Below, piece after piece: positions 52,825 to 61,856 of a stretch of 64,000 nucleotides of DNA. This DNA comes from Roseobacter ponti (GTDB lineage: Bacteria > Pseudomonadota > Alphaproteobacteria > Rhodobacterales > Rhodobacteraceae). A program made the position numbers and the translations under genes. The DNA lies in assembly GCF_012932215.1 (NCBI RefSeq), contig NZ_CP048788.1, positions 3,348,001 through 3,412,000 of the forward strand, given 5' to 3'. The first letter of the stretch is position 1; each line of letters opens with the position of its first letter. The notes below the pieces were generated by a model. It saw only the letters and a list, made by a program, of their open reading frames with translations. It was not told where the DNA came from and did no database searches.

Positions 52825-53612
52825 ACCCTTACCTCACGTCCTTCCGGGCCATTGTCTTCCGTGAAGCGCTTCGCTTCCTCCAGCAACGCGAGCGTTTCGC
52901 CGCTGCACTGATACGTCCCCTTCTGTGGCTGCTGGTCTTTGCCGCGGGTTTCCGTGCAGCACTCGGTCTGAGCATTATCCCTCCGTATCAGACCTATATC
53001 ACCTATGAGGTCTATATCGTGCCCGGACTGTGCGGGATGGTCATGCTGTTTAACGGCATGCAGTCATCTCTCAGCCTCGTTTACGATCGGGAAATGGGTT
53101 CGATGAAGCTCTTGCTGACGTCACCCCTGCCACGCTGGTGGCTGCTTTTCTGCAAGCTGGCAGGCGCCACCGCCATCTCCGTTGCTCAGGTTTATGCTTT
53201 TCTGGCAATCACGGCTGCGTTCGGCACTGTTGTCCCGCCGCTTGGGTATCTCATGGTCCTGCCTGCACTGATCGTGGCCGGGCTGATGCTGGGCTCTCTG
53301 GGGCTGCTGCTTTCGGGCATTGTCCGACAACTTGAAAACTTCGCCGGCATCATGAACTTCGTGATATTCCCGATGTTCTTTTTGTCCTCCGCTCTTTATC
53401 CGCTTTGGAAAATGGCGGAATCTTCAGAGATCTTATACGCCATCTGTTCGGTCAATCCGTTCACACATGCTGTCGAACTCATCCGGTTTGCTTTATACGG
53501 TCAGTTGAATGCGCCTGCTTTGGCCTGGACGCTGCTGGCAAGCATCGTGTTCATGGCCCTCGCGATATACAGCTACAACCCGGGTCGCACTGGTATGGCA
53601 CGCCGGGGGTGA
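52821..53612 (+). CDS. ABC-2 type permease of PQQ clusters
   Basis: 263 residues from ATG 52821, overlapping the ATPase stop (ATGA). Six hydrophobic segments are visible (for example LIRPLLWLLVFAAGFRAALG, LFCKLAGATAISVAQVYAFL and LPALIVAGLMLGSLGLLLSG). The motif VPGLCGMVMLFNGMQSSLSL, with YDREMGSMKLLLTSPLPRWW, is typical of ABC-2 permeases of the daunorubicin/Nod type and of the PedC-like component of PQQ clusters. It forms an exporter with the ATPase. The substrate is unknown. Confidence 0.88.
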   Translation: MNPYLTSFRAIVFREALRFLQQRERFAAALIRPLLWLLVFAAGFRAALGLSIIPPYQTYITYEVYIVPGLCGMVMLFNGMQSSLSLVYDREMGSMKLLLTSPLPRWWLLFCKLAGATAISVAQVYAFLAITAAFGTVVPPLGYLMVLPALIVAGLMLGSLGLLLSGIVRQLENFAGIMNFVIFPMFFLSSALYPLWKMAESSEILYAICSVNPFTHAVELIRFALYGQLNAPALAWTLLASIVFMALAIYSYNPGRTGMARRG

Positions 53613-54003
53613 GCCGGCAGACGCGTAGACTTCAGGCTGCTGTTTACATGGAGCCAGGCTTTCCGCCCGCCTCTTTGAAAGCACCACAAGGCAGGTAATC
53701 TCACGACCTGCCTTGAAGCAGCAGGGAGTGCGCCTTTTGACACGGGAAGGCTGCAAGTGGACCCTGCCCGCCTCAGAACGCTTTCGTTTGAAAGCTCAAC
53801 CTGGCCCCCGTGTTCTGAGCGTGATGAATGCGCTGATGTGAAGACATGCGTTTCGCGTGCTGAAATGAGGTTGGTTCCTGCATCCTGAGAACGGGCACAT
53901 TGACGCCGGCGGACACGCATCCGCCTTAAAAGTTCAGACCGGTTTCGCGGTCACACAGAAATTTTTCTGGCTCGGCCGGAGAAATTGTCGAAAACTACCT
54001 GCT
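53613..54003. other. Gene-free interval with an inverted repeat
   Basis: About 390 bp. It contains the inverted repeat AAGGCAGGT, 9 bases, ACCTGCCTT (53688-53714), about 75 bp after the permease stop, a possible transcript end although no T-run follows. The rest has no credible gene. The promoter of the following small gene should be near 53950-54000. Confidence 0.45.
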
Positions 54004-54414
54004 ATGAAAAATATTGGTTTGGCAGCATTCGTGACCCTTTCCGCGGCATTGATCGTCGCACCGCACGAAGCAACGGCCACAGAGACCGGAGAAAGCGACT
54101 GGGTCATATACGCCGAAGCGGCGAATGGTGACCTCCATTTTTACGATCCGTCACGTGTGGAAAGGGTGGATATGGTGCGTCGCGTCTGGACGCGCGTCCG
54201 GTACAAAACATCCGTCATGGGCGCATCCGGTTTCCGGAGCCTGCTGGAAATAGACTGTGCCGGCGGAACCGGGAAAGCGTTGCAGAGCACGTTTTTCACT
54301 GACAGAAACTGGGAAAAACCCGCCATGAAGACGGACACGTCAGAAAAGCAGAAACGCCGGATCGTGCCAGGTTCCGCGACGGGTCGCCTGACAGAAGTCG
54401 TCTGTGATAATTAA
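54004..54414 (+). CDS. Secreted protein resembling surface-adhesin protein E
   Basis: 136 residues with a signal peptide (about 1-25: LAAFVTLSAALIVAPHEATA). The domain WVIYAEAANGDLHFYDPSRV, ERVDMVRRVWTRVRYKTS and RSLLEIDCAGGTGKALQST matches the small surface-adhesin E-like family found in many Proteobacteria. Two Cys (IDCAGG, VVCDN) may form a disulfide. Its role in the PQQ region is unclear; members are usually of unknown function despite the name. It stands alone between two convergent or gene-free stretches. Confidence 0.72.
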   Translation: MKNIGLAAFVTLSAALIVAPHEATATETGESDWVIYAEAANGDLHFYDPSRVERVDMVRRVWTRVRYKTSVMGASGFRSLLEIDCAGGTGKALQSTFFTDRNWEKPAMKTDTSEKQKRRIVPGSATGRLTEVVCDN

Positions 54415-54469
54415 ATCTCCGAGGTGCCGCCCGCGTCGGGCCGTTTCCACGCCTTTACCTTTACCAGAC

Positions 54470-54504
54470 AAAAAAATGCCCGCGGTACCGGAGTAACGCG
54501 GGCA
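54470..54504 (-). terminator. Intrinsic terminator of the second PQQ dehydrogenase
   Basis: On the minus strand: TGCCCGCG, 12-base loop, CGCGGGCA followed by seven T. The 8-bp perfect stem and T-run lie 35 bp after the stop of the dehydrogenase gene that ends at 54539. Confidence 0.88.
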
Positions 54505-54538
54505 CATTGTCTTCAAAGTCTGCCTCAGGGTCTGAGGG

Positions 54539-55861
54539 TTACTTCATGCTTTCCGCTGTGACCTGATAGATTTCACCGGCATCTGTAGCCACATAAAGCG
54601 CGTCATCCGGCCCCATAACCAGACCACGGAATCGCTTTGAGAACCCAAGCGGCATGCGCGTGATCCCGTTGATCCCCAGACCATCAGGCGTGAGGCTGAT
54701 CATGTCGATCCGCGAGCCCGGCGGTGTGTCACCAAACCCGATGCCCATGATGCCGACTGCCAGATTGCCTTCGTAGATACCCCAGTTGCTGCCCTTCAGG
54801 AACGCGGCAGAACCGGTCCCCTGGGAGAAACCATTGTTGTTCCAGGATGGCGGCATCAGATCGTCAAATCGCGTGTCGCTCATCGGCGTGTATGCAGCAC
54901 GAATGGCAGGATCCACAGCGTCGAGCTGGTTTGGCTCGTAGCCGCAGTATTCATCCGGGCATTCGCCGCGACCGCCGGTGTTCTGCGCGGGATCCCAGCC
55001 GGCATTGCCACCATTCACAAGAGCGGTGATCTCATCGTTGTGCCAGGGGCCATGCTCAGCCGTGAAGGCTTTACCATCGCTTGGGCGGAAATCGATGCCC
55101 TGAACATTTCTGTGTCCGTAGGTATAGATGCGCTTGTCGAAACCCTCGGGCGGATTGTTATCCGGGTGTGCATTCCCGTCCAAATCGATCCGAAGCACCT
55201 TACCGCACAGAAGCTCTCCGTCCTGCGGGCAAATTCCGCGGTGCCGGTCACCACCGGCGACCCAGAGGTAGCCACCCGGCCCCATGCGGATTCGACCACC
55301 GTTGTGGGCACCAGGGCCACCAAACGGCTGATCGGACTCGAAGGGCTTATACTGAATGTCCGTCACAATGTCGGTTCGCTCGGAGACACTCATGAGGTCG
55401 TCGCTGACCACAAATCTCATGACGATGTTGCCGTCGCATTTCTCAAAATTGGTTTGGCAGCCATCCCCGTGATATTTGTTCGACGTCGAGTAGACGAAAA
55501 GGATGCGGTTCTGTGCAAACTGCCGGTCGGGGACCACGCCAAGCATGCCGGCCTGTCCCTCGCAGAACAGGTCACTGCCGCTGTCGGCATAGCCTGCGCT
55601 GTCCTTCATGCCGTACAGTGCATGCACCGTGCCGTCGGGCGTTCTGACCGAAAGACCCTTGCATTTTTCCGTGAAAAACATCGTGCCGTCCGCCAGGAAA
55701 GCCATATCCCAGGGATTTTCAAGCCCCTCAAGAACAACGGATGATGAGATTTTTGGCACGTCCATGCCTTCATGCCCGTCTGCCTGAGCAGCGAACGGTA
55801 GTCCGAACACTGCGGCAGCAGCCAGGACCCCCGAAAAAACTCTGCTTGTTGCTATACTCAT
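54539..55861 (-). CDS. Soluble PQQ-dependent sugar dehydrogenase-like protein 2
   Basis: 440 residues with a signal peptide (about 1-27: FSGVLAAAAVFGLPFAAQAD). Propeller features of the glucose/sorbosone dehydrogenase family are strong: GLENPWDMAFLADGTMFFTE, GGPGAHNGGRIRMGPGGYLW, YTYGHRNVQGIDFRPSDGKA, FTAEHGPWHNDEITALVNGG and FRGLVMGPDDALYVATDAGE. The His in GPGAHNGG is at the expected catalytic position of soluble glucose dehydrogenase. It is cotranscribed with the small cytochrome c upstream (18 bp gap) and has its own terminator. The substrate is unknown, an aldose-like compound most likely. Confidence 0.9.
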   Translation of the reverse strand: MSIATSRVFSGVLAAAAVFGLPFAAQADGHEGMDVPKISSSVVLEGLENPWDMAFLADGTMFFTEKCKGLSVRTPDGTVHALYGMKDSAGYADSGSDLFCEGQAGMLGVVPDRQFAQNRILFVYSTSNKYHGDGCQTNFEKCDGNIVMRFVVSDDLMSVSERTDIVTDIQYKPFESDQPFGGPGAHNGGRIRMGPGGYLWVAGGDRHRGICPQDGELLCGKVLRIDLDGNAHPDNNPPEGFDKRIYTYGHRNVQGIDFRPSDGKAFTAEHGPWHNDEITALVNGGNAGWDPAQNTGGRGECPDEYCGYEPNQLDAVDPAIRAAYTPMSDTRFDDLMPPSWNNNGFSQGTGSAAFLKGSNWGIYEGNLAVGIMGIGFGDTPPGSRIDMISLTPDGLGINGITRMPLGFSKRFRGLVMGPDDALYVATDAGEIYQVTAESMK

Positions 55862-55879
55862 GTCTTCCTCCCTGTTTGA

Positions 55880-56206
55880 TTATTGGACTTCGTAAGTGGC
55901 GTCTTCCAGGTACGCGGCCAGGTTATCGATTTCTTCATCGGTCAATGGCTTTGCCATCATAATCATCAGAGATGAGTTCGGGCCCTGTTTGATGCCCTCT
56001 CTGTATGATTTTAATTTGGCCGTCGTATAGGCGATCTCGTTTCCGGAAACCTTCGGGTAACTGGCAGCGCCTTTTCCGGCCTGCCCGTGGCAGGAGACGC
56101 AGGACTCCTGGTATCTGATTTCGCCTGCCGCCTTGTCGGCGCCAAACCCGTGATCGGGAAAAATCAGCAAAAGAAACAATAACATACCGTGGGAAATTTT
56201 ATTCAA
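55880..56206 (-). CDS. Small mono-haem cytochrome c
   Basis: 108 residues with a signal peptide (about 1-23: GMLLFLLLIFPDHGFGADK). One haem motif CVSCHGQ is at about 36-42, and the axial Met is probably in SSLMIMMAKPLTDEE (about 80-94). It is a class I cytochrome c. It precedes the second PQQ dehydrogenase by 18 bp on the same strand and should accept its electrons. The first dehydrogenase has its own di-haem partner. Confidence 0.9.
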   Translation of the reverse strand: MNKISHGMLLFLLLIFPDHGFGADKAAGEIRYQESCVSCHGQAGKGAASYPKVSGNEIAYTTAKLKSYREGIKQGPNSSLMIMMAKPLTDEEIDNLAAYLEDATYEVQ

Positions 56207-56463
56207 AGCACCCTCCTCGACGCTGAGAATTTCACGCTAAAGGAACAATCAGACACATTCCAGTCTTGCAAATTCCGGCATTGAGCGTAGAGACGGTTTT
56301 CGCGAATCGGCACGGTCCTTGCTCTGCCCTGACTTCGTCATCCGCGGTTACCTGTTCTCCTGTCAGGCCATCTGGCGGATTATCGGAACAGACGTCAGGT
56401 GTGCGGCCGTCGCGGGCCAGCCCCTCGATGATATCGCGGGCTTCAGACATCTGCGCGCTATCC
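56207..56463. other. Interval upstream of cytochrome c, possible small ORF remnant
   Basis: About 250 bp. A minus-strand frame (stop at 56232) reads back into the integrase remnant's DNA in another phase; its last about 70 codons (SEARDIIEGLARDGRTPDV, GEQVTADDEVRAEQGPCRFA) look partly protein-like. I cannot name it and do not call it a gene. The promoter of the cytochrome/dehydrogenase pair must lie here. Confidence 0.3.
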
Positions 56464-56952
56464 TCACTCGGAGGAACAACTGAACCGCACGCTTGGAACA
56501 ATATCAATTTGTGCCATCCTTGAGAGGATGTCGCGCCCAGCCCGCTCGCCGAGCCTTGGCAGAATGTGCAAAGCGAGTGGGCTGAACCAGCGCCCGGCTT
56601 TTCCATCGTGCTTTAGATCTGCTTTTCGACTTTCAAATGCGTCTTCCGCAATTTCGCGCAACAGATTTCGACTTGATAATGCTGCGCGTCTTTCTCTTTC
56701 GCGATTTTTGATTGGGTCTATTCCCAGCGCTACTGTAGCACGGTGTTCGGCGGCTAACTCCCGAGCAAGTTTTGGGCTCACTGAGCTGATACCACCGAGA
56801 CCCATTTCTCGCCGCCGGCCATGGAGGGAATACCTAAAATCCCACGTCCCGCCGCCGTCAGCCCTTTTGAAGAGTCGCAGCCCGAGGCCATCCTCGTGCT
56901 TTCCGGGAAGCGCAGACTTTACAGAAATTGTGGTTAGCTTTCCGATGTCATA
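56464..56952 (-). pseudogene. Tyrosine integrase N-terminal remnant (P4-type)
   Basis: A frame open from about 56952 to a stop at 56464, of which 56805 is the first ATG. It begins DIGKLTTISVKSALPGKHED, then GLGLRLFKRADGGGTWDFRY and SLHGRRREMGLGGISSVSPK, then LARELAAEHRATVALGIDPI. This is the arm-binding DUF4102 domain and the start of the core-binding domain of P4-type integrases. The frame ends soon after LALHILPRLGERAGRDILSR; the catalytic domain (R-H-R-Y) is gone. It stands about 130 bp from the distal tRNA-Thr repeat, as island integrases normally do. Confidence 0.82.
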
Positions 56953-57083
56953 TCCCCCAATTTACCCCCCCCAAAGCATTCTGAGATGAAGTGATTTACT
57001 TGAGGCGATACGAGGCGTAAATACCTGACTTTTATTAAAATAATTCAATAGGGGACATATCTTGAAAGCTAAAGATACAAATA

Positions 57084-57106
57084 TTCAATTCCCTCCGGCA
57101 GCACCA
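57084..57106 (+). repeat. Putative attachment site, right end of the island
   Basis: A 23-bp sequence identical at 21 positions to the last 23 bases of the tRNA-Thr gene at 32741-32763, including the CAGCACCA end type (here GGCAGCACCA). No tRNA body precedes it. Together with the adjacent integrase remnant it marks the distal end of the island. Confidence 0.72.
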
Positions 57107-57259
57107 GTTTTTCCTCATATCATTACCTGATGAAGCGCTCACAGTGCCCTGCGTCCGGGTGTATATCTTCAGCCGTCTCATCCGGTCGGATTGATGCCGG
57201 TGCACAACGCGATATGTTATGCGCAAAGACCCCTCTGACAGATCCGATCGGACAGATGA

Positions 57260-58252
57260 ATGAAACGCCGAAACCTGCTGCACTCCGGAACCACCGTTTC
57301 TGAAATCGGTCTCGGGTGTCTGAGCTTTGCCGGCTTTTACGGACCGAGCGACGAAAAAGAAGCCCATACCACGCTTGCCATGGCACGCGATCTCGGGATC
57401 GATTTTCTGGATACCGCAAACGTGTACGGCATGGGAGTGTCAGAAGAGATCATCGGGTCATTCCTCAGAAGCGGCGGCACGGGGTTCACCATCGCGACAA
57501 AAGCCGGCATCTGGCGCGACAGAGAGCACGGCAACCGCGGGTTTAACAACAAACCTGACTATCTGCGCCGCGAACTTGAAGGCTCGCTCAGGCGGCTTGG
57601 GCTGGAGCAGGTTGACCTGTTCTATGTGCATCGCCGGGATCGCGGGATCGAGATCGAAGACGTGATGGAGACGCTGCTGACCTTTAAAGCCGAGGGCAAA
57701 ATCGCCGGCATCGGGTTTTCCGAAATTGCGCCGGCATCTTTGCGGCGCGCCGTGGCCGTGGGGCCCGTCGATGCGGTGCAGAGTGAGTATTCGCTCTGGA
57801 CGCGCCAGCCTGATCTGGGCCTGCTGACCACCTGTAAATCACTTGGCGTCACCCTTGTGCCTTACGCGCCGCTCGGGCGTGGCATTCTGGCCGATAAAAG
57901 GCTGGACCCGGCAGCTTTTGGAGACAGTGATTTCCGGCGTGGAAATCCGCGTTTTACGGAGCCTGCCTTCAGCCTGAATATGCAGCGGATCACAGAGTTC
58001 AGAAAACTTGCTGAGGAACTGGGAACGACGACGACTGCCCTTGCGCTCGCGTGGTGTCTGGCGCGGGGTGAACGGGTTATTCCGATCCCGGGCACCCGGA
58101 CGGCGCAGCATCTGGCCCAGTGCGCCGCCGCAAGCGATTTCGAAATGACCGGAGAGATCATGGCGGCGCTGGAGACGGTGCTGCCCGTTGGCTGGGCGCA
58201 TGGCGACAGATATTCCGCCGCGCAGTGGAACGGTCCGGAAGGTTACTGCTGA
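57260..58252 (+). CDS. Aldo/keto reductase
   Basis: 330 residues of the AKR (YajO/YhdN-type) barrel. The start GTTVSEIGLGCLSFAGFYGP and the Asp-Tyr pair (DFLDTANVYGMGVSEEIIGS, Tyr about 58) are standard; the Lys and His follow in FTIATKAGIW and DLFYVHRRD. The NADP site is seen near the end (VIPIPGTRTAQHLAQ). It reduces a carbonyl with NADPH; the substrate is unknown. It lies just outside the island's right repeat and is convergent with the TRAP permease gene. Confidence 0.93.
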   Translation: MKRRNLLHSGTTVSEIGLGCLSFAGFYGPSDEKEAHTTLAMARDLGIDFLDTANVYGMGVSEEIIGSFLRSGGTGFTIATKAGIWRDREHGNRGFNNKPDYLRRELEGSLRRLGLEQVDLFYVHRRDRGIEIEDVMETLLTFKAEGKIAGIGFSEIAPASLRRAVAVGPVDAVQSEYSLWTRQPDLGLLTTCKSLGVTLVPYAPLGRGILADKRLDPAAFGDSDFRRGNPRFTEPAFSLNMQRITEFRKLAEELGTTTTALALAWCLARGERVIPIPGTRTAQHLAQCAAASDFEMTGEIMAALETVLPVGWAHGDRYSAAQWNGPEGYC

Positions 58253-58262
58253 CCTACTGTGA

Positions 58263-60551
58263 TCAGTCGAGGCCTTTAACTGCGATCTGCGCATCGGGCG
58301 CCGGTCTCAACACTTTCTGAACGAAGTAGAGTCCGGCAAACATTGCAATACCGATCAGATCAGTGGTGAGCCCGCCCGAGATCATAAAGAGCGCCGCCAG
58401 CACAATACCCACCCGCATGAACCAGGCAGCGCGGGCGCCAAAGAACCAGCCCTGGACGCCTGCAGACAGCAGGAACACCCCGAAGATCGCGGTAACGGCG
58501 GCCTTGAGCACGATAAGCCATGCACCCTCCATCAGGATGGCCGAGCTGTAAAAGAACATGAAAGGCACAATAAAGGCCGCGATGCCGATCTTGAAACTGG
58601 CCACCGACGTTTCCATCGGGTTAGAGCCCGAGATGCCCGCAGCCGCATAACTCGCGAGCGCCACGGGGGGCGTGATCGCCGAGAGTACCGCAAAGTAAAA
58701 GACGAAAAAATGCGCGGTCAGCAGCGGGATACCAAGCTGCACCAGGCCCGGTGCGACGACCGAGGCCGCCACCGCATAGGCCGCGGTGGTCGGCATGCCC
58801 ATTCCCAGAAGGATCGCGATGCACATGGCGAAAAAGAGCGCCAGAAGCTGACTGACACCGGCAAGATCGAGCAGCAGCGCGGAAAAGCGCGCACCCACAC
58901 CGGTCAGCGAAATCACACCCACGATGATGCCCGCACAGGCGCAGACGGCGATGATCTGAATGGACATGATGCCTGCAAGCTCAAAGGCCCGCAGGATCGA
59001 GCGCAGACCCATCCGGTTCGGCGTGAGCCATGAGACAACAGCCGCGGCAACAGTTGCCAGCGTGCCGGCGCGGATCACCGAATAGCCCATGAAGAGCGCC
59101 ACGATCAGAATGATGATCGGGATGAAAAGATAGATCTGCCGCACGAGCTTGTTGAACTTAGGCAGCTCATCCTCGCGCATGCCGCGCATGCCCAGCTTGG
59201 CGGCCTCGAAATCGACCATGAAGTAGATCGAAACGAAATAAAGCACCGCAGGGATAATCGCGGCGATGGCAATCTCGGTGTACGGAATACCCGTGATCTC
59301 GGCCATGATGAAGGCGCCCGCGCCCATGATCGGTGGCATGATCTGGCCACCGGTGGAGGCCGCGGCCTCAATCGCGCCGGCGGTCTTTTTATGATAGCCG
59401 ACCTTCTTCATCAGCGGGATGGTGAGCGAGCCTGTGGCCACAACGTTGCCCGCCGAGGTGCCGTTGATCATGCCCATCAGACCGGATGCAAAAATCGCAA
59501 CCTTAGCAGGGCCGCCCCGGGCGCGCCCCGCAGCCGCAAAGGCGAAGTTTACGAAGTAATCACCCACTTTGGAGGCCTGAAGGAAGGCCGCAAAGATGAT
59601 GAAGAGGATGATATAGGTCGAGGAGACCGCCGTTGTCGGCCCGAGGATACCTGCATCGGAATAGACATGGCCGAAGAAGCGCTGCCAGGTATAGGCGTTT
59701 GTGACCGCGAGAATGCCCGGCATCAGATGAGCGGTGAAGGTATACAGCAGGAAGATGCCGGTGATGATCACCAGCGCGAGGCCCGCCACGCGGCGTGTAA
59801 GCTCCATGATCATCGCCGAGCCCGCCGTCGCAGCAAAGGCCACACCGATCGGCACGAATGTGGTACCGACCGAGTTACGCGCAGCTGTGCCGTAGATTGC
59901 GACCAGATAGGCGGCGACCACAATGGCGCATACCGCAAGCACAATATCACTGAAGGCAAAGGCAGTGCGCTCGCGACGCTCGAACCAGCCCAGGATGATC
60001 GCGCCGAAAGTAGCGACAAGCAGCGGAATGCCGAACCAGCGCACTTCGCTGAGGTAGATTTCGGTGCCGGGGAAAGCGGCCCAGGTGGTCAGCCCGCCCA
60101 TCTGCGGCAGGGTGTCGGAGTTGATCAGGTTGAAATAGCCAATGGTCGTGACAGCGGAAATAAGTGCCGGGATGAGAAGCAGAGCCGCTGCCAGCGAGAT
60201 GATGCGCGGGCTGGTTTTTGCGTCTTCGTCTTCGGACGGGAATATATGTGCGGCAAAGAGCAGAAAACCAAGCGCCAGCGCGCCTGCAATATGCACGATC
60301 CGGAAGTTCCAGGTTTCCAGCGGGAACTGGGGCAGAAACGGCAGTTCCATGCCTGTCATCGATGACAGCGAAACCCCGTTCAGGGCCAGCATGTGAAACG
60401 AGGCATAAACTGTCGCCAGCGTCGCCAGGATGATGCCGGAGGTTCCGGCAAAAGTGCGGCGGTTACGCTCTACGGGTTCTTCATCAACACCCTCGGCAAG
60501 AACAATATCGTCCGTCGGCCCACCCTGCGGTGTGATTGAATTGTCTGACAT
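58263..60551 (-). CDS. TRAP transporter fused permease (DctQ-DctM type)
   Basis: 762 residues from ATG 60551, with GGGGGAACA as ribosome site; an ATG at 60614 adds 21 residues and is less likely. It has about 18 transmembrane helices: the N-terminal part (about 30-230) replaces the small DctQ subunit and the rest is the DctM-like 4TM-12TM fused permease. The conserved DctM motif is visible in FASGLMGMINGTSAGNVVAT and GGQIMPPIMGAGAFIMAEI. It works with the TAXI binding protein encoded upstream (123 bp gap) and is driven by an ion gradient. A dicarboxylate or similar acid is plausible. Confidence 0.92.
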   Translation of the reverse strand: MSDNSITPQGGPTDDIVLAEGVDEEPVERNRRTFAGTSGIILATLATVYASFHMLALNGVSLSSMTGMELPFLPQFPLETWNFRIVHIAGALALGFLLFAAHIFPSEDEDAKTSPRIISLAAALLLIPALISAVTTIGYFNLINSDTLPQMGGLTTWAAFPGTEIYLSEVRWFGIPLLVATFGAIILGWFERRERTAFAFSDIVLAVCAIVVAAYLVAIYGTAARNSVGTTFVPIGVAFAATAGSAMIMELTRRVAGLALVIITGIFLLYTFTAHLMPGILAVTNAYTWQRFFGHVYSDAGILGPTTAVSSTYIILFIIFAAFLQASKVGDYFVNFAFAAAGRARGGPAKVAIFASGLMGMINGTSAGNVVATGSLTIPLMKKVGYHKKTAGAIEAAASTGGQIMPPIMGAGAFIMAEITGIPYTEIAIAAIIPAVLYFVSIYFMVDFEAAKLGMRGMREDELPKFNKLVRQIYLFIPIIILIVALFMGYSVIRAGTLATVAAAVVSWLTPNRMGLRSILRAFELAGIMSIQIIAVCACAGIIVGVISLTGVGARFSALLLDLAGVSQLLALFFAMCIAILLGMGMPTTAAYAVAASVVAPGLVQLGIPLLTAHFFVFYFAVLSAITPPVALASYAAAGISGSNPMETSVASFKIGIAAFIVPFMFFYSSAILMEGAWLIVLKAAVTAIFGVFLLSAGVQGWFFGARAAWFMRVGIVLAALFMISGGLTTDLIGIAMFAGLYFVQKVLRPAPDAQIAVKGLD

Positions 60552-60674
60552 TGTTCCCCCGGTTTCAAAACCTGCGCGCGTTTCATGGCGCAAAGCTGAA
60601 AATGCCTGCGCCACTCAGAGCGGCGCAGGCCGAATTCTCAACAGGTGCCCGTCATCCGGGCGCCTGAGCAACAG

Positions 60675-61673
60675 TTACATGTCACCGTGGATCATGTCTG
60701 CAGAAATTTCCGCACCGGCGTTCTCGGTGAACCAGCGTGCGGCACCGGGGTGCCATGCCATGACGGTGTTGCGGTCCCAGAACTCAGGCAGCGACGATTG
60801 TGCCGCGCGGTGTGCTGTAACCATACGCTCATTGTCGGACATGACCGCGTCAACAACTTCATAGATGAAGGTCTCGGGCAGGTCACAATTGGCGATGGCG
60901 AAGTTCCACATGGAGACCGAACGCGCCGGTGCTTCGAGAGTGGTATAGGCCGTTGCGGCAATATCAAAGGCAGCGACCGGGAAGGCTGCGATGATTTTCG
61001 CCTGCTCTTCTTCGGTGAACTCGATGATGTTGATGTCGGTCTGCACTTCAAGCTGCGAAACCGCCGGAACCGGTACACCGGCCGCAAAAGCGATCACGTC
61101 CAGCAGGCCGTCCTGAAGCTGACCACCAAGGTCAGACCAGCCGCCGTTGCGACGGTCAAAATCGACACCGAGCTCTTCCATCATGCGCGGGAAATACGTG
61201 TCGGAGGTCGAGCCGGCAGGGCCGAAACCGATGGCCGCACCGGCCGGGATATCCGCGATGGATTTGATGCCCGAAGACGCCAGAGCCGTCACAGAGAACG
61301 GTGTCTGGTACATCGGGAACATTGCGCAGGCGTTGTCCATCTGCAGGCCGGGTGCGATCGGGTTGCCGCCGCCGATGGATTCTGCAGCCGGACCCATGGT
61401 GGTCATGCCGAATGCAAGATCACCGGTGTGCACCAGCGCCATGTTCTGCATCGGGCCGCCGGTGACTTCCGCGCCGCCGTTGACGCCGAGCACATCAGAG
61501 ACGATGCCGGCCCAGCCGGAACCGTAGCCGAAATAGGTGCCGCCCTGCGAGCCGGTGCCGACCGTAAAGCTGTCCGGCCAGCCGGTCCTGTCGACGTGCC
61601 CGTCGGCGAATGCAACGGTTGCTGTCATTACTGTTGTTGCGGCCACCGCCGTAATTCTGGTGAGTACAGTCAT
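60675..61673 (-). CDS. TAXI family TRAP solute-binding protein
   Basis: 332 residues with a signal peptide (about 1-23, TATVAFADGHVD). The TAXI family start (FTVGTGSQGGTYFGYGSGWA) is clear, as is DIPAGAAIGFGPAGSTSDTY in the middle. It binds a small anionic solute in the periplasm and hands it to the fused permease. It lies upstream of the permease on the same strand, and its promoter region (61674-61856) includes an A/T-rich palindrome resembling one beside the LysR gene. Confidence 0.92.
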   Translation of the reverse strand: MTVLTRITAVAATTVMTATVAFADGHVDRTGWPDSFTVGTGSQGGTYFGYGSGWAGIVSDVLGVNGGAEVTGGPMQNMALVHTGDLAFGMTTMGPAAESIGGGNPIAPGLQMDNACAMFPMYQTPFSVTALASSGIKSIADIPAGAAIGFGPAGSTSDTYFPRMMEELGVDFDRRNGGWSDLGGQLQDGLLDVIAFAAGVPVPAVSQLEVQTDINIIEFTEEEQAKIIAAFPVAAFDIAATAYTTLEAPARSVSMWNFAIANCDLPETFIYEVVDAVMSDNERMVTAHRAAQSSLPEFWDRNTVMAWHPGAARWFTENAGAEISADMIHGDM

Positions 61674-61823
61674 AAGGATTTTATCCTCCCCTTAAGTTTT
61701 TTTGCGCGTCAGACCGCCGGGCCGGGTGTCACTCCCACCGACCCGACGGCAAAAATCTGCGTGCTGTAACGTATAGGCCGCGCGGGGCGTCTCTCAAGAC
61801 TGTATTCGCCGATATACTATCTG

Positions 61824-61836
61824 TTATATTATATAA
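61824..61836. promoter_or_regulatory. A/T-rich palindrome, putative LysR site upstream of the TRAP genes
   Basis: TTATAT-T-ATATAA, a perfect 13-bp palindrome in the 183-bp space upstream of the TAXI gene. It resembles the A/T-rich palindrome at 62783-62809 beside the LysR start, so one regulator may bind both. Confidence 0.5.
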
Positions 61837-61856
61837 AAAATTTATCTAATTAAGTC

